Assembly (NCBI RefSeq): GCF_027172205.1
Contig: NC_070615.1
Span: 43,632,501 to 43,696,500, forward strand
Reading direction: 5' to 3'
DNA from: Podarcis raffonei
Lineage: Eukaryota; Chordata; Lepidosauria; Squamata; Lacertidae
DNA: 64,000 nt
In this document: positions 55,028 through 64,000 of the stretch, one piece after another
How positions within the stretch are numbered: the stretch's first letter is position 1
How the letters are laid out: every line of letters begins with the position of its first letter
Made by a program: the position numbers and the translations under genes
Notes under the pieces: generated by a model
Databases searched by the model: none
What the model was told of the DNA's origin: nothing
Seen by the model: the letters and a program-made list of their open reading frames with translations, nothing else

Positions 55028-55256
55028 AGATACCGAAATGTTCTTTGCGTTTCGGTGTTCTCATTTGCCAGACTTGCTTTATGGCAGGCTCGTAAATAGC
55101 TGCTTGCCTGATTTGCCTGCGGTGGGTAAGAATCCCTTGCCTGCAAATGAACTGGGAGAATTTTGAAAATTGGAGGACAGTTGTCCATCACTGACTAACA
55201 TAGGTATGTGCAGGCAGGCAGGCATTGTTTTTCTGGTTGGGCTAAGTAACTTTGGT

Positions 55257-55594
55257 CCAAGGGTGAGGAACCTGCGGGCCTCTCCAGATGTTGATGGACT
55301 CCAGCTCCCACAATCCCTGACCATTGGCCATGTTGCCTGGGGCTGATGGGAATTGGAGTCCAGGAACATCTGGAGCAGAGCTTTCCAAACTGTGTGTCAG
55401 GACATGTCAGTGTGTTCTAGGTGTGTCACGCTCCCTGCACTCCTCCCGGGGCTGGAAAGGGGTTAGTTTAACCTCCAGTTTGCTAGAAAAACTGAATTAT
55501 TGTGTTGCAAAATGATGCACATCTAAAAAGTGTGTCACCAACACGAAAAGTTTAGAAAGCTCTGACCTGGAGGGTCATAATTTCCTCATCCCTG
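55257..55594. mobile_element. hAT-type fold-back MITE split by another MITE
   Basis: Outer halves GGGTGAGGAACCTGCGGGCC and CATAATTTCCTCATCCCTG are inverted relative to each other, with CCAGCTCCCACAATCCCTGA and GGGAATTGGAGTCC inside. The element at 55376-55564 interrupts it. Confidence 0.7.
55376..55564. mobile_element. hAT-type MITE (CAGAGCTTTCC family)
   Basis: Ends CAGAGCTTTCCAAAC / GTTTAGAAAGCTCTG, flanked by ATCTGGAG and ACCTGGAG (7 of 8 match). It lies inside an older fold-back MITE (about 55257-55594). Confidence 0.88.
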
Positions 55595-56094
55595 TATTAA
55601 TGGACTTAATGTTCTACCACTGAGCTACAGTCTTGTGGAACAGAGTTTTGCTGGAGACAGCCAGAAGCTTTTGGAAATGCCTCAAAAGCTGGTGTGATAA
55701 AAGCAAGCGGTTGCTGTGTTGTAAAAATCAGTCCTTAATATCCTTTCGGCACATACTTGGAGGCCTGTCATCGCCCACTTCCCTTTTGGCACGTTTGCAG
55801 AAATCTCTTTGGCGGGTCAGAATGCCCAAAGGTGACACAGGAAGTCACTTAATGAAGTGGGCTAATTTATTTGGACCATTTTTAAAAAAACAAACCCTCT
55901 AAACGACTCCAAAACCACTTTGTATTATGTGGGTTTTTAAATAAGTCGGAAATGGAAAGCTGTAGGGTCATTGTGCCATTTATTTTTTTAAAGGTGTGTG
56001 TATCTGCTTATCTTACTTGCCAAACTGCAAAATGAACAGAAAGTGGTTTGCAGCAATAGAATATTTGGTCAATATATTAAAAACTATACATTCA

Positions 56095-56425
56095 GGTTAC
56101 CAGACCTCCAGTTCTGACCAGCCTCCAGGTTTGCCTTCCCCTGACAGGTAGACGGCTTGAATCTTCAGGTGGGTGAGAATGCCTTTGATAGACTAAAAGA
56201 ATATTAAGAAGATTATGCATGTTTGCGAGCGTTAGCCTGGCAGGACTTGGCTGCAAATTATAGCGCAGAACCTCTGGGAGACCTGTCCTCCTCTGCTCCC
56301 CTCTCCCAATTAACCTCCATCTCCAGGGCCTGTCCCTGTGACATCACCAAGTCTCAGGCTTGGGCCCTGAAATCTCAGGATCTGGGATGCTCCTGATCTG
56401 GCAGTCCCATTAAAGATACATAAAT
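56095..56425 (-). repeat. Unclassified ~330-bp interspersed repeat
   Basis: Reverse-complement copy of 42060-42365. Its ends read GGTTACCAGACCTCCAG and GATCTGGCAGTCCC, a possible short inverted repeat. Confidence 0.55.
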
Positions 56426-56757
56426 CAGCAGTCGTGGAAGAGCATGATGAGCCCCAAGTAGAATTAAATGACAGAAATCCTGATGCAGGTGTCTCCCCAC
56501 TGATGGGGGTTACATTCCCAGGTACCACACGTATACGTGAAATCGTATATAGTGGGGAACACCATCTAAAAAGCCGAACTCGGTCCAAAATCCACAAAAG
56601 CCCCCACCAAACTCCACCACAACAATTCCCTCCAAGCTCTAGCTCTCCACAGTCCTCAAATGTTGGTGCAAAGGCTCATGGGATTGCAAGCTGTTTCTGC
56701 TCTTTTTGCGCCATTTTTGCTATTTAAATCTATTTGTTTAAATATTTCCTGGCTCTG

Positions 56758-56990
56758 CACGTAGATGCGGTCACACGTGCGTCAAAATGCATGTAAGTGG
56801 GGAAAACATTTGGAAACCAAGCCGCAGCTTCCGATTGGCTGCAGGAAGTTTTTGCAGCCAATTGGAAGCCGCGTTGGACATTCGGGTTCCAAATAACGTT
56901 TGCAAACAGGAACACTCATTTCTGGGTCTGCGGCATTTGGGAGCCAAAGCGTTTGACTCACAAGGCGTTCACAAACCAAGGTACAACTGT
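56758..56990 (+). mobile_element. Tigger/pogo-type MITE, family C, left end degenerate
   Basis: Contains CTTCCGATTGGCTGCAGGAA and its inverted partner, then CAAACCAAGGTACAACTG with flanking TA on the right. The left end is not recognisable. Confidence 0.65.
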
Positions 56991-57387
56991 ATTAACATCA
57001 CATACAAAAGCCACCTGCATGACCTTGTGTTAACCGAGCATATAAAGACATGCAACGACCTGGGCTGTTTCTCACATAAGCATGCAACAGGTTGTCAAAG
57101 AAAAGATGGCTGCCAGGGTGCTCTTTCTGTGAGCTAATCCATGGTCAGTCCTAGTTCAGGGGTGGGGAACCTGTGGCTTTCCTGGTGTTGCTGGATCAAT
57201 ATATTTCTGACCGTTGCCCAAGGGGCTGATGGGAATTGTTGTCAGTTACCATGCGTTCCTATATGTCTCTACTCAGAAGTAAGCCCCATTAATGGGATTG
57301 GGTTATTATTGGGTTAATGGAATAATAATGGAATAATGATGATGATGATAATAAATATAACAAGTATAATTATTATAAATAATAATA

Positions 57388-57741
57388 AAGGTAAAGGTAC
57401 CCCTGCCCGTACGGGCTAGTCTTGCCAGACTCTGGGGTTGTGCGCCCATCTCACTCAAGAGGCCGGGAGCCAGTGCTGTCCGCAGACACTTCCGGGTCAC
57501 GTGGCCAGCGGGACACGCTGCATCTGGCGAGCCAGCGCAGCACACGGAACGCCGTTTACCTTCCCGCTGGTAAGCGGTCCCTGTTTATCTACTTGCACCC
57601 GGGGGTGCTTTCGAACTGTTAGGTTGGCAGGCGCTGGGACCGAACGACGGGAGCGCACCCCGCCGCGGGGATTTGAACCGCCGACCATGCGATCGGCAAG
57701 TCCTAGGCGCTGAGGTTTTACCCACAGCGCCACCCGCGTCC
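57388..57741 (-). mobile_element. tRNA-derived SINE, variant subfamily, intact duplication
   Basis: Reverse-oriented copy flanked by a perfect 14-bp duplication TATAAATAATAATA (57374-57387 and 57742-57755). CpG-rich, with a distinct tail and centre (GCCGGGAGCCAGTGCTGTCC), so a different and probably young subfamily. Confidence 0.88.
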
Positions 57742-58191
57742 TATAAATAATAATAGGTTAATGGAATTAATGGAAGTTTTTATAGGATTGCACTGAAAAT
57801 GGACTTTATTGGATGCTCACCCATAAGAAAACACTACTTTGGGCTATTAGGATTAAAAGCCTTTAATAGATTCATATATTAATACAGCAAACTTCTTTTT
57901 ATTATAAGTATCCGATCTTCATCACTTAAAGCAGCAGAATATTTTCTTGGAGAAGCAACATCACTGGATGTGATCAAAGTATGGTCCTTTCAACAGCTAT
58001 TATCTATTAGCTTTGCATACTGTATCTTGTGCTGCTGCTTGCTTGCGTGTGTGTGTGTTTGCTTAACCTCATGTGGAAAGGATGCTGGGGAATTATCACC
58101 TGTGCAGGTGAGTGAGCCTGGAAGGCATCGCTGGCTTGTCAGGTGCCTTTACAGGTGAGCGTGATGACAAGGAACTTGAATAATCTTTTCA

Positions 58192-58380
58192 AAACATAGG
58201 AAGCTGCCTTACACCTGAGTCAGACCATTGGTCCATGTAGGTCAGTATTGTCTACACTGACTGGCAGGAGCCCTCAAGGGTTTCAGGCAAGAGTCTCTCC
58301 CAGCCCTATGTGGAGATGTCAGAGATTTAACCTGGGCCCCTTCTGCCTGCATAGCAAATGCTTTACTACAGAGCCCTACG
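58192..58380 (-). mobile_element. tRNA-like SINE
   Basis: Reverse oriented: AGGAAGCTGCCTTACACCTG, GTCAGACCATTGGTCCATGT, then TTCTGCCTGCATAGCAAATG. Confidence 0.78.
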
Positions 58381-58468
58381 GAGGGAAATTATATTTTCAA
58401 CACAGTTGCTGGAAGTTTTGGGGTGAATTTGGAAAGTGGTTTTGTGTTAATTGTGTTTTTGGGGAGTA

Positions 58469-58694
58469 CAGTGTTACCTTGGGTTAAGTACTTAATTCAT
58501 TCCGGAGGTCCGTTCTTAACCTGAAACTGTTCTTAACCTGAAGCACCACTTTAGCTAATGGGGCCTCCTGCTGCTGCTGCGCCGCCAGAGCCCGATTTCT
58601 GTTCTTATCCTGAAGCAAAGTTCTTAACCTGAAGCACTATTTCTGGGTTAGCGGAGTCTGTAACCTGAAGCATATGTAACCCGAGGTACCACTG
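58469..58694 (-). mobile_element. Tigger/pogo-type MITE, family A (reverse)
   Basis: Full-length copy with flanking TA. Confidence 0.86.
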
Positions 58695-59117
58695 TATTTT
58701 AGATATGTAGCAGCATAATATTACAAAATACTATTTTTAATTTTTGTTCACCTCCTTTTGGCAACTCCTGCAGCCAAGCTGATGCCAAATGTATTGCTCT
58801 GCTTTCCTTTTCATTTAAATATGTGGAGTTTTATTCAATTCTCACAGATTTCACATATAATTCCAATATGTAATGCATTTGTACCTCGGAAGTTGAACAG
58901 AATTCATTCTGGAAGTCTGTTCGACTTCTGGAATGTTCGACTTTCAAAGCACGGCTTCCGATTGGCTCTATGAAGCTTGTGCAGCCAATCGGAAGCTGTG
59001 GAAGCCCCGTCAGATGTTCAGCTTCCAAAAGAACGTTCGAAAACGGGAACACTCGCTTCCGGTTTTTGATCCTTCAGCAGCCGGAACGTTTGACTCCCAA
59101 GGCATTGGGTAACCGAA

Positions 59118-60101
59118 TGTGGCGATCACACAGGGTCCCTGGACGTTTCACCACTTTATTTCTCGCTGCCACCACCCAGGCCCAGTCAGGGTTAAATTGG
59201 AACATAAACTTCTGTTTATTTATTGCAGTTTAACAAGCGTGTGGTTTCATAAATGGTATCGGTCAATTACATTCATGGGGTGCCTATCCAGACCTATAAC
59301 TTCCGCTACTTGCTCTCACTCACTAAAGCACCTCTCAGATATTTACTTGTCTTCCTAGCTCCTAACTGTTCCTAACTCAGCTTCTTTCGCTACACTAACT
59401 CAACCTCCCCACAGACTCTATCCCAATTCACTTCCACTCCAACCACCCACCCATAGATTTGAAAATAAGGGACCAGCAGCCTCGAAAATAAGGGATCATC
59501 AGCCAAAATAAGGGATTTTCCAAGCACAGGTATGTTCAACTTCTGAGCCCCTCCCAGCCAAAGGCAGAAAGCCCAGTCAGCAGCCAAACAAAGCCTCAAG
59601 TGGTGGTTCCCACAGCGCAGCAACCCGACAAAGGGGATGCAGCAAGGAAAACCACCGTCCCCTCTCCGCTGGGAAGCGCTGAGCAAAGGCGAGTCCCCAG
59701 GCAACGCGGCCGATTTGATTGGCACAAGGCATGCAAGCTCCACCCCCCAGTCGTTCTTAGACTCCTTATTGGGTGAGCAACGCAGCCAAGCAACACAGTT
59801 GGAGCCTCCCTCCTCCCTGGCTAGCAGGGAGGGAGGGAGAGGAGCTGCTTCCTTTGAAACCTGGGAAATTTAAGGGACATCATCAATAAGGGACAGCTGC
59901 GGGACACAGCTCTGGGGTAAGGGACTTTCCCACCAAATAAGGGACGGTTCACAGCTATGCAACCACCCAACTCCCAACAAACTCCCTCTTTGCCCCTCCC
60001 AGAGCTGGTTTTATAGTCCTTCTGACTCCACCCCCCTGGATTCTGATTGGGTAACCTATTTAACTATTTCATTTTCAGCACTCTCATATGTTAGCGTCAC
60101 A
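59118..60101 (-). mobile_element. Solo LTR fossil inside a MITE
   Basis: A TG...CA bounded element on the minus strand, flanked by a 5-bp near-duplication (CCGAA at 59113-59117, CCGAG at 60102-60106). Read on the minus strand it has a CCAAT-type box, a TATA-type box (ACTATAAAACC near 60010-60018) and a poly(A) signal (AATAAATAAA near 59213-59222). This is the layout of an endogenous retrovirus LTR with no internal region. A further element of about 500 bp lies within it (59455-59975). Family not identified. Confidence 0.55.
59455..59975. mobile_element. Unclassified element inside the LTR fossil
   Basis: Its ends are roughly inverted (CATAGATTTGAA at the left, TTCACAGCTATG at the right). The flanks share CAACCACCCA on both sides (59437-59446 region and after 59974), a probable duplication of 9-10 bp. 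The motif AATAAGGGA recurs near both ends. A long target duplication with terminal inverted repeats would suit a Mutator-like element, but this is a guess. Confidence 0.4.
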
Positions 60102-60384
60102 CCGAGGTACGACTACAATTCTTTCTTTTGTTTTATCAACTTCTTATCCTGTTTTCCAATTCCCCCCCACCTCTTTGCTGCACCCCATCTTCCCTTTTTT
60201 GTATCCTAATCACAGTACAATAATTTCTAAATCTTTCTCTTGCTCATAACTCAAATCCTGCTCGCGCATTCATCATATTATAATATCCCTTTAAATGCAC
60301 TGCTTTCTTTTGGACCACATCAGCAAGACCAAGTGGGGGGTGTCTTGATGTTTGAGCAGCCCAGCACCACCACAATAATTTAAT

Positions 60385-60531
60385 AATAATAACAACAATT
60401 TTATTATTTATACCCTGCCCATCTGGCTGGCTTTCCCCAGCTACTCTGGGAGGCTTGCAGCAAAATATAAAAAGTAATAAAACGTCAAACATTTAAAACT
60501 CCCTGATATGTACAGGGCTGCCTTCCATATA
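60385..60531 (-). mobile_element. L2-like LINE 3' tail fragment
   Basis: The reverse complement of the L2-like 3' tail (CCCAGCTACTCTGGGAGGCT) with an ATT-rich end, interrupted at 60531 by the MITE at 60532-60940. Confidence 0.65.
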
Positions 60532-60940
60532 CAGTGGTGCCTCGCAAGACGAAATTAATTCGTTCCGCAAGTTCGTTCTTTCTTGCGAGTTTTTCGTCTT
60601 GCGAAGCACGGTTTCCCACAGGAATGCATTGAGCAGCCTTCCGAAGCCTGGCGGCGGGAGGAGGTCTCTCCGCCCCACCGCCAGCCTTCGGAGCAGCCTT
60701 CCGAAGCCTGGCGGCGGGAGGAGGTCTCTCCGCCCCACCGCCAGCCTTCAGAGGAGGTCCGAGGACAGTGGGGAAGACGCGCTGCGCTTCCCCGCTGTCC
60801 CGGAGATTTCCCTATGGGCTTTCGTCTTGCGAAGGAAGCCCGTAGGGAAATTCGTTTTGCGAAGCGCCTCCAAAACGGAAAACCCTTTCGTCTAGCGGGT
60901 TTTCCGTCTTGCGAGGCGTTCGTCTTGCGGGGCACCACTG
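60532..60940. mobile_element. Tigger/pogo-type MITE, family D
   Basis: Ends CAGTGGTGCCTCGCAAGACG / GCGGGGCACCACTG with TA on both sides. The body contains an exact-length 60-bp tandem duplication (60631-60690 and 60691-60750, one visible mismatch at the last base), and each unit is itself an imperfect palindrome. Inserted into an L2-like 3' tail. Confidence 0.85.
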
Positions 60941-61435
60941 TACACTGATGAGCTTTGCGCCCGGGACAAACAGATGTCAACAGCAATTTCTGTCCCACCA
61001 TTCTTCCACCCTGGAACTCAAATCGGCATGCCTCCTGTTCTGAGATGGCCAGCCACCCAGATACTGACCAGAAGCAGACCTACTTTGCTTCAGCAGGCCC
61101 TCTTGCATCTTCAGACCAAAACCTAGGACCGTATTGTGAACTGCTGTGGTATATTTGCAAGAATAATAATATACAGCTGTCTTAAAGCAGGCGTAGCAAA
61201 TATTTCACACCCTCTGGTTGTTGTTGGACTCCAGTTCCCATCAGCCACTGCTAGCATAGCCAATGGTTGCACTCCGGAGGGGCCTCCACACTGGGCATCA
61301 CTGCCATAAATGAATAAAAATCACTTCCTTCTGAATCCGGTTAAGCTGATGCATAAATGTTGGTCATCGCATCTTTATTAAGCCCTCGAGGAAAGGAAGT
61401 GAGCTTGAGTCAGGATGAAAGTTTCCGTTGTGTAC

Positions 61436-61814
61436 TTTGGTGGTGGTTGTTGTTTAGTCGTGTCCGACTCTTTGTGACCCCATGGACCAGAGCACGCCAG
61501 GCACTCCTGTCCTCCACTGCCTCCCGCAGTTTGGTCAGACTCATGTTTGTAGCTTTGAGAACACTGTCCAACCATCTCGTCCTCTGTCGTCCCCTTCTCC
61601 TTGTGCCCTCCATCTTTCCCACCATCAGGGTCTTTTCCAGGGAGTCTTCTCTTCTCATGAGGTGGCCAAAGTATTGGAGCCTCAGCTTCAGGATCTGTCC
61701 TTCCAGTGAGCACTCAGGGCTGATTTCCTTCAGAATGGATAGGTTCGATCTTCTTGCAGTCCATGGGACTCTCAAGAGTCTCCTCCAGCACCAGAATTCA
61801 AAAGCATCAATTCT
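61436..61814 (-). mobile_element. Bov-B (RTE) LINE 3' fragment
   Basis: The minus-strand frame (61775-61410) reads LKLRLQYFGHLMRREDSLEK, GKMEGTRRRGRQRTRWLDSV, LREAVEDRSAWRALVHGVTK and SRTRLN, the highly characteristic C-terminus of Bov-B reverse transcriptase. The 3' end reads AAAGAGTCGGACACGACTAA, also diagnostic. A TGG microsatellite adjoins it. The frame is intact over more than 100 codons, suggesting a fairly recent copy. Confidence 0.92.
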
Positions 61815-61815
61815 T

Positions 61816-61846
61816 TGGTGGTGGTGGTGGTGGTGGTGGTGGTGGT
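61816..61846. repeat. (TGG)n microsatellite
   Basis: Ten TGG units adjoining the Bov-B fragment. Confidence 0.95.
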
Positions 61847-61864
61847 TATTATTATAGAAAGACA

Positions 61865-62130
61865 GGGTGTGAGAGGCAGCATGGTGTAGTGGCTAGAGCC
61901 CTGGTCTGGGTTGGGCTTAGGGGTGATGGGAATTGTACAATCCAACAATGCTTGGAGATGCCATAGGTTTCCTGGCTCTGTAGCGTAACCTACTTCACAA
62001 AGTGGGTGTGAGGTGTGTGTGCATGTGTATGTCTGGGTAAATGGGGTGGCTGTGGAGAAATAATTGTTTATGCTACCTTGAACTCCTTGGAGATATTGCA
62101 GGATAAAAGTGTAGTTAACACCAGAACTGG
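61865..62130 (+). mobile_element. Sauria-type SINE, diverged
   Basis: Head GAGGCAGCATGGTGTAGTGG, then GCGTAACCTACTTCACAAAG and TACCTTGAACTCCTTGGAGA. Confidence 0.6.
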
Positions 62131-62769
62131 ATATTCTGTTCTGAAGGGGTGGGGGAATGGTGCAATAACTACATTAGGGCAATTCCTTTATTTGGACCAA
62201 CCAAAATGTTGCAGAGGTGTGTCTGTGTATTTCATTGTTCATATTGCTTTTTATCCCACAGAATTCTTCAGGCTGGATGTTTAAATAAACCGTCAGGGAA
62301 GAGGGTGAGGAAGATTAAAATCTGGGCATGTGGGGAAAGTTCGCAGGTCTACAGTTCATAATAATCCTCGGCTGGTATGCGAGCAGGAGTTTCTTTGACA
62401 GACCTGTCCCATCCTTTTTTGCCTTGAACATCCTATCTTTGTTTGCTGTGGAAGAAAGCCCCGCGGATTGCAGTGGAATTTCTCCCAAGGAAATGTGTAA
62501 AGGATTGTGGTCAGCAGGCTTTGCATACCATTTCCCGCCTCCAAACTTTCTCTCCCACATTTCCCTCCTCCCCAGTAACACTTGTCAACACTGCATGGAT
62601 TCTGAAGAGGTCGATTGGGGTCGGCAAAGGCTTCCCGTTCTGAATTTTTTGATTCTTTGCCGTTTTCATGGCAGCAAACTGCCTGGGCTACCCTCGGTGG
62701 TGGCTGGCGCCCGTAGGTGCTTTTACGGCGGAAGGCCGGGGGGCCCACAGTAGGCAGGATTGTTAGCTG

Positions 62770-62885
62770 ACCCCCTGTTCTTCTCACAAGGTTCCCAGAA
62801 TTCCCTGGGAAGAGGAATGGACGGTTTAAACGTAACAAACTACTGCTCCCAGGATTCTCTGAAGGAAGCCATGACAGTTTTGGGG
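62770..62885. mobile_element. Fold-back MITE, ACTACAGTTCCCAG family
   Basis: CCCAGAATTCCCTGGGAAGA, then AACAAACTACTGCTCCCAGG and ATTCTCTGAAGGAAGCCATG. Confidence 0.55.
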
Positions 62886-62960
62886 TGTCCAAACTTTTTT
62901 CAAAGAGGGCCAGATTTGATGAAGTGAACATGCATGAGGGCCAACCAGAGTTGTTAAGGA
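62881..62960 (+). mobile_element. hAT-type MITE fragment
   Basis: GGTGTCCAAACTTTTTTCAA then GAGGGCCAGATTTGATGAAG resembles the left part of Charlie-like hAT elements. The right end is not found. Confidence 0.5.
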
Positions 62961-63276
62961 TTTAAGTTTTAAGGATTGAAGTTGTTGAGCTTTTTTTTAA
63001 GATTGATATTGTTGAGCTTTTTTAAAGGATTTTACCCCAGGTTATATTATAGACTGGATTAAACAGAGCAGTGCACCGGATTAGGACTTTGGCCTGGTTT
63101 AAAGTGTTACAATACCGCTTTAAACAAGGAGGGCTCATCTATTGTCTTTTCGCATTAGGTATCCCACCGAGGTTTCAACAACTGAGGGGGCTCTTCCTTC
63201 CGGTGAGGTGGTGTGCAGGATTCTTGCTGGGTTTCAGTGAGGGACGCCACAACATGTCCCTGTGGGTTGAGCTGAG

Positions 63277-63278
<2 letters not shown>

Positions 63279-63319
<41 letters not shown>
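63279..63319. repeat. (TG)n microsatellite
   Basis: About 20 TG units. Confidence 0.97.
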
Positions 63320-63320
<1 letters not shown>

Positions 63321-63530
63321 AACCAGAGAGAATCTGGATTTGCATTTCCTGTCTATTGGTGTGTAACCCTCTTATGAGTCAGCACCATCATGTTTCTGAA
63401 TGAAGAAGCTGATTCACCGGCAGAAGTGTGTAGGCTGGGCCCGGCTTCCTGGTCCTTGAAGCAAGCAGCTCTGCCTTTTAAAGGGGAAATGGTGTGGCCT
63501 TGAGTTGTGACAGGGTTTGCAGTGCAAGTA

Positions 63531-63756
63531 CAGTAGTACCTCAGGTTAAGTACTTAATTCGTTCCGGAGGTCCATACTTAACCTGAAACTGTTCTTAACC
63601 TGAAGCACCACTTTAGCTAATGGGGCCTCCCGCTGCCGCCACGCCACAGGAGCCCGATTTCTGTTCTTATCCTGAAGCAAAGTTCTTAACCTGAAGCACT
63701 ATTTCTGGGTTAGCAGAGTCTGTAAGCTGAAGCGTATGTAACCCGAGGTACCACTG
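63531..63756 (-). mobile_element. Tigger/pogo-type MITE, family A (reverse)
   Basis: Full-length copy with flanking TA. Confidence 0.86.
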
Positions 63757-64000
63757 TATAAGGATAGATCCTGACTGGTCCAGTTTCCGCTTCCCTCAAG
63801 CGTTGGAGGTCTGGGTTCAGGGGCGAACGTTGGTAATGTGGCTCTCTGAGCGAGGACAAAATTTTGTGCCCCCTCTCAGCTCTTATTCGCCTTTTCTCAA
63901 CTAAATACTCACATCCCCCCCCCCACGGTTCACGTTTTGGAGATAAAAAAGAGAGGACTAAGTGCAATTAATAAATTCAGATTTCTAAGCCTGGTGCCTG

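Larger units (their letters stand above)
58881..60115 (+). mobile_element. Tigger/pogo-type MITE, family C, split by an LTR fossil
   Basis: The left part (58881-59117: GTACCTCGGAAGTTGAACAG onward, with CCGATTGGCT palindromic arms) and right end (60102-60115: CCGAGGTACGACTA) flank the solo LTR at 59118-60101. Confidence 0.75.
50486..64000 (+). other. MAP2K3: MAP2K3 intron 1 (partial)
   Basis: Sequence downstream of the MAP2K3 donor. No kinase-domain exon is visible. The portion 50600-51600 is nearly repeat-free and holds a perfect hairpin (51156-51212). The rest is filled with SINEs, LINE pieces, MITEs and an LTR fossil described separately. Confidence 0.6.

Noticed and set aside
62297-62349. 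Possible MAP2K3 exon 2 (frame GKRVRKIKIWAC after an AG)
   Set aside because: Resembles GKSKRKKDLRISC only by basic residues; the following donor would be a poor GTCTAC and the next residues do not fit the family.
11690-63760. CRISPR-like spacing of repeated 200-bp units
   Set aside because: Units are transposons with target duplications, irregularly spaced and in both orientations.

Overview
This is vertebrate nuclear DNA, most probably from a squamate reptile (lizard). The evidence is the mix of CR1, L2-like and Bov-B (RTE) LINEs, several tRNA-derived SINE families, very many short Tigger/pogo and hAT MITEs, abundant microsatellites, and spliced genes with CpG-island promoters. There are no bacterial-style genes. 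Three host genes can be recognised: TMEM11 (minus; only the first coding exon and promoter, about 2.1-2.6 kb), NATD1 (minus; all three coding exons at 34.8, 21.1 and 10.9 kb, giving a complete 110-residue protein) and MAP2K3 (plus; first coding exon of 16 nt at 50.47 kb). Order and orientation match the TMEM11-NATD1-MAP2K3 neighbourhood known from human 17p11.2.

Layout: 1-2.1 kb is TMEM11 intron 1; 1.85-2.6 kb is its CpG-island promoter. From 2.6 to 7.57 kb is intergenic DNA with SINEs, an L2-like fragment and MITEs. From 7.57 to 10.8 kb is the probable NATD1 3' UTR, poor in repeats. From 10.9 to 21.1 kb is NATD1 intron 2, and 21.2-34.7 kb is intron 1, which carries an L2-like LINE with a 662-codon open frame. 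From 34.4 to 35.25 kb is the NATD1 CpG island. From 35.25 to 50.05 kb is the divergent intergenic region between NATD1 and MAP2K3, with two LTR/LINE-type nests and a CR1 element. From 50.05 to 50.6 kb is the MAP2K3 CpG island and first exon; the rest is MAP2K3 intron 1, again packed with nested repeats.

The window's main interest is how mobile elements relate to each other. Insertions inside insertions, with target-site duplications still readable, allow relative dating. The 3' tails of three SINE groups match the 3' ends of three LINE groups (CR1, Bov-B, L2-like) found in the same window. An L1-like element that appears to carry only ORF1 sits inside a solo LTR fossil. A fold-back MITE family carries the same ACTACAGTTCCCAG core as the TMEM11 promoter. 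I found no unfamiliar multi-gene system; every long open frame outside the three genes and the LINEs looks like a chance frame or a repeat.
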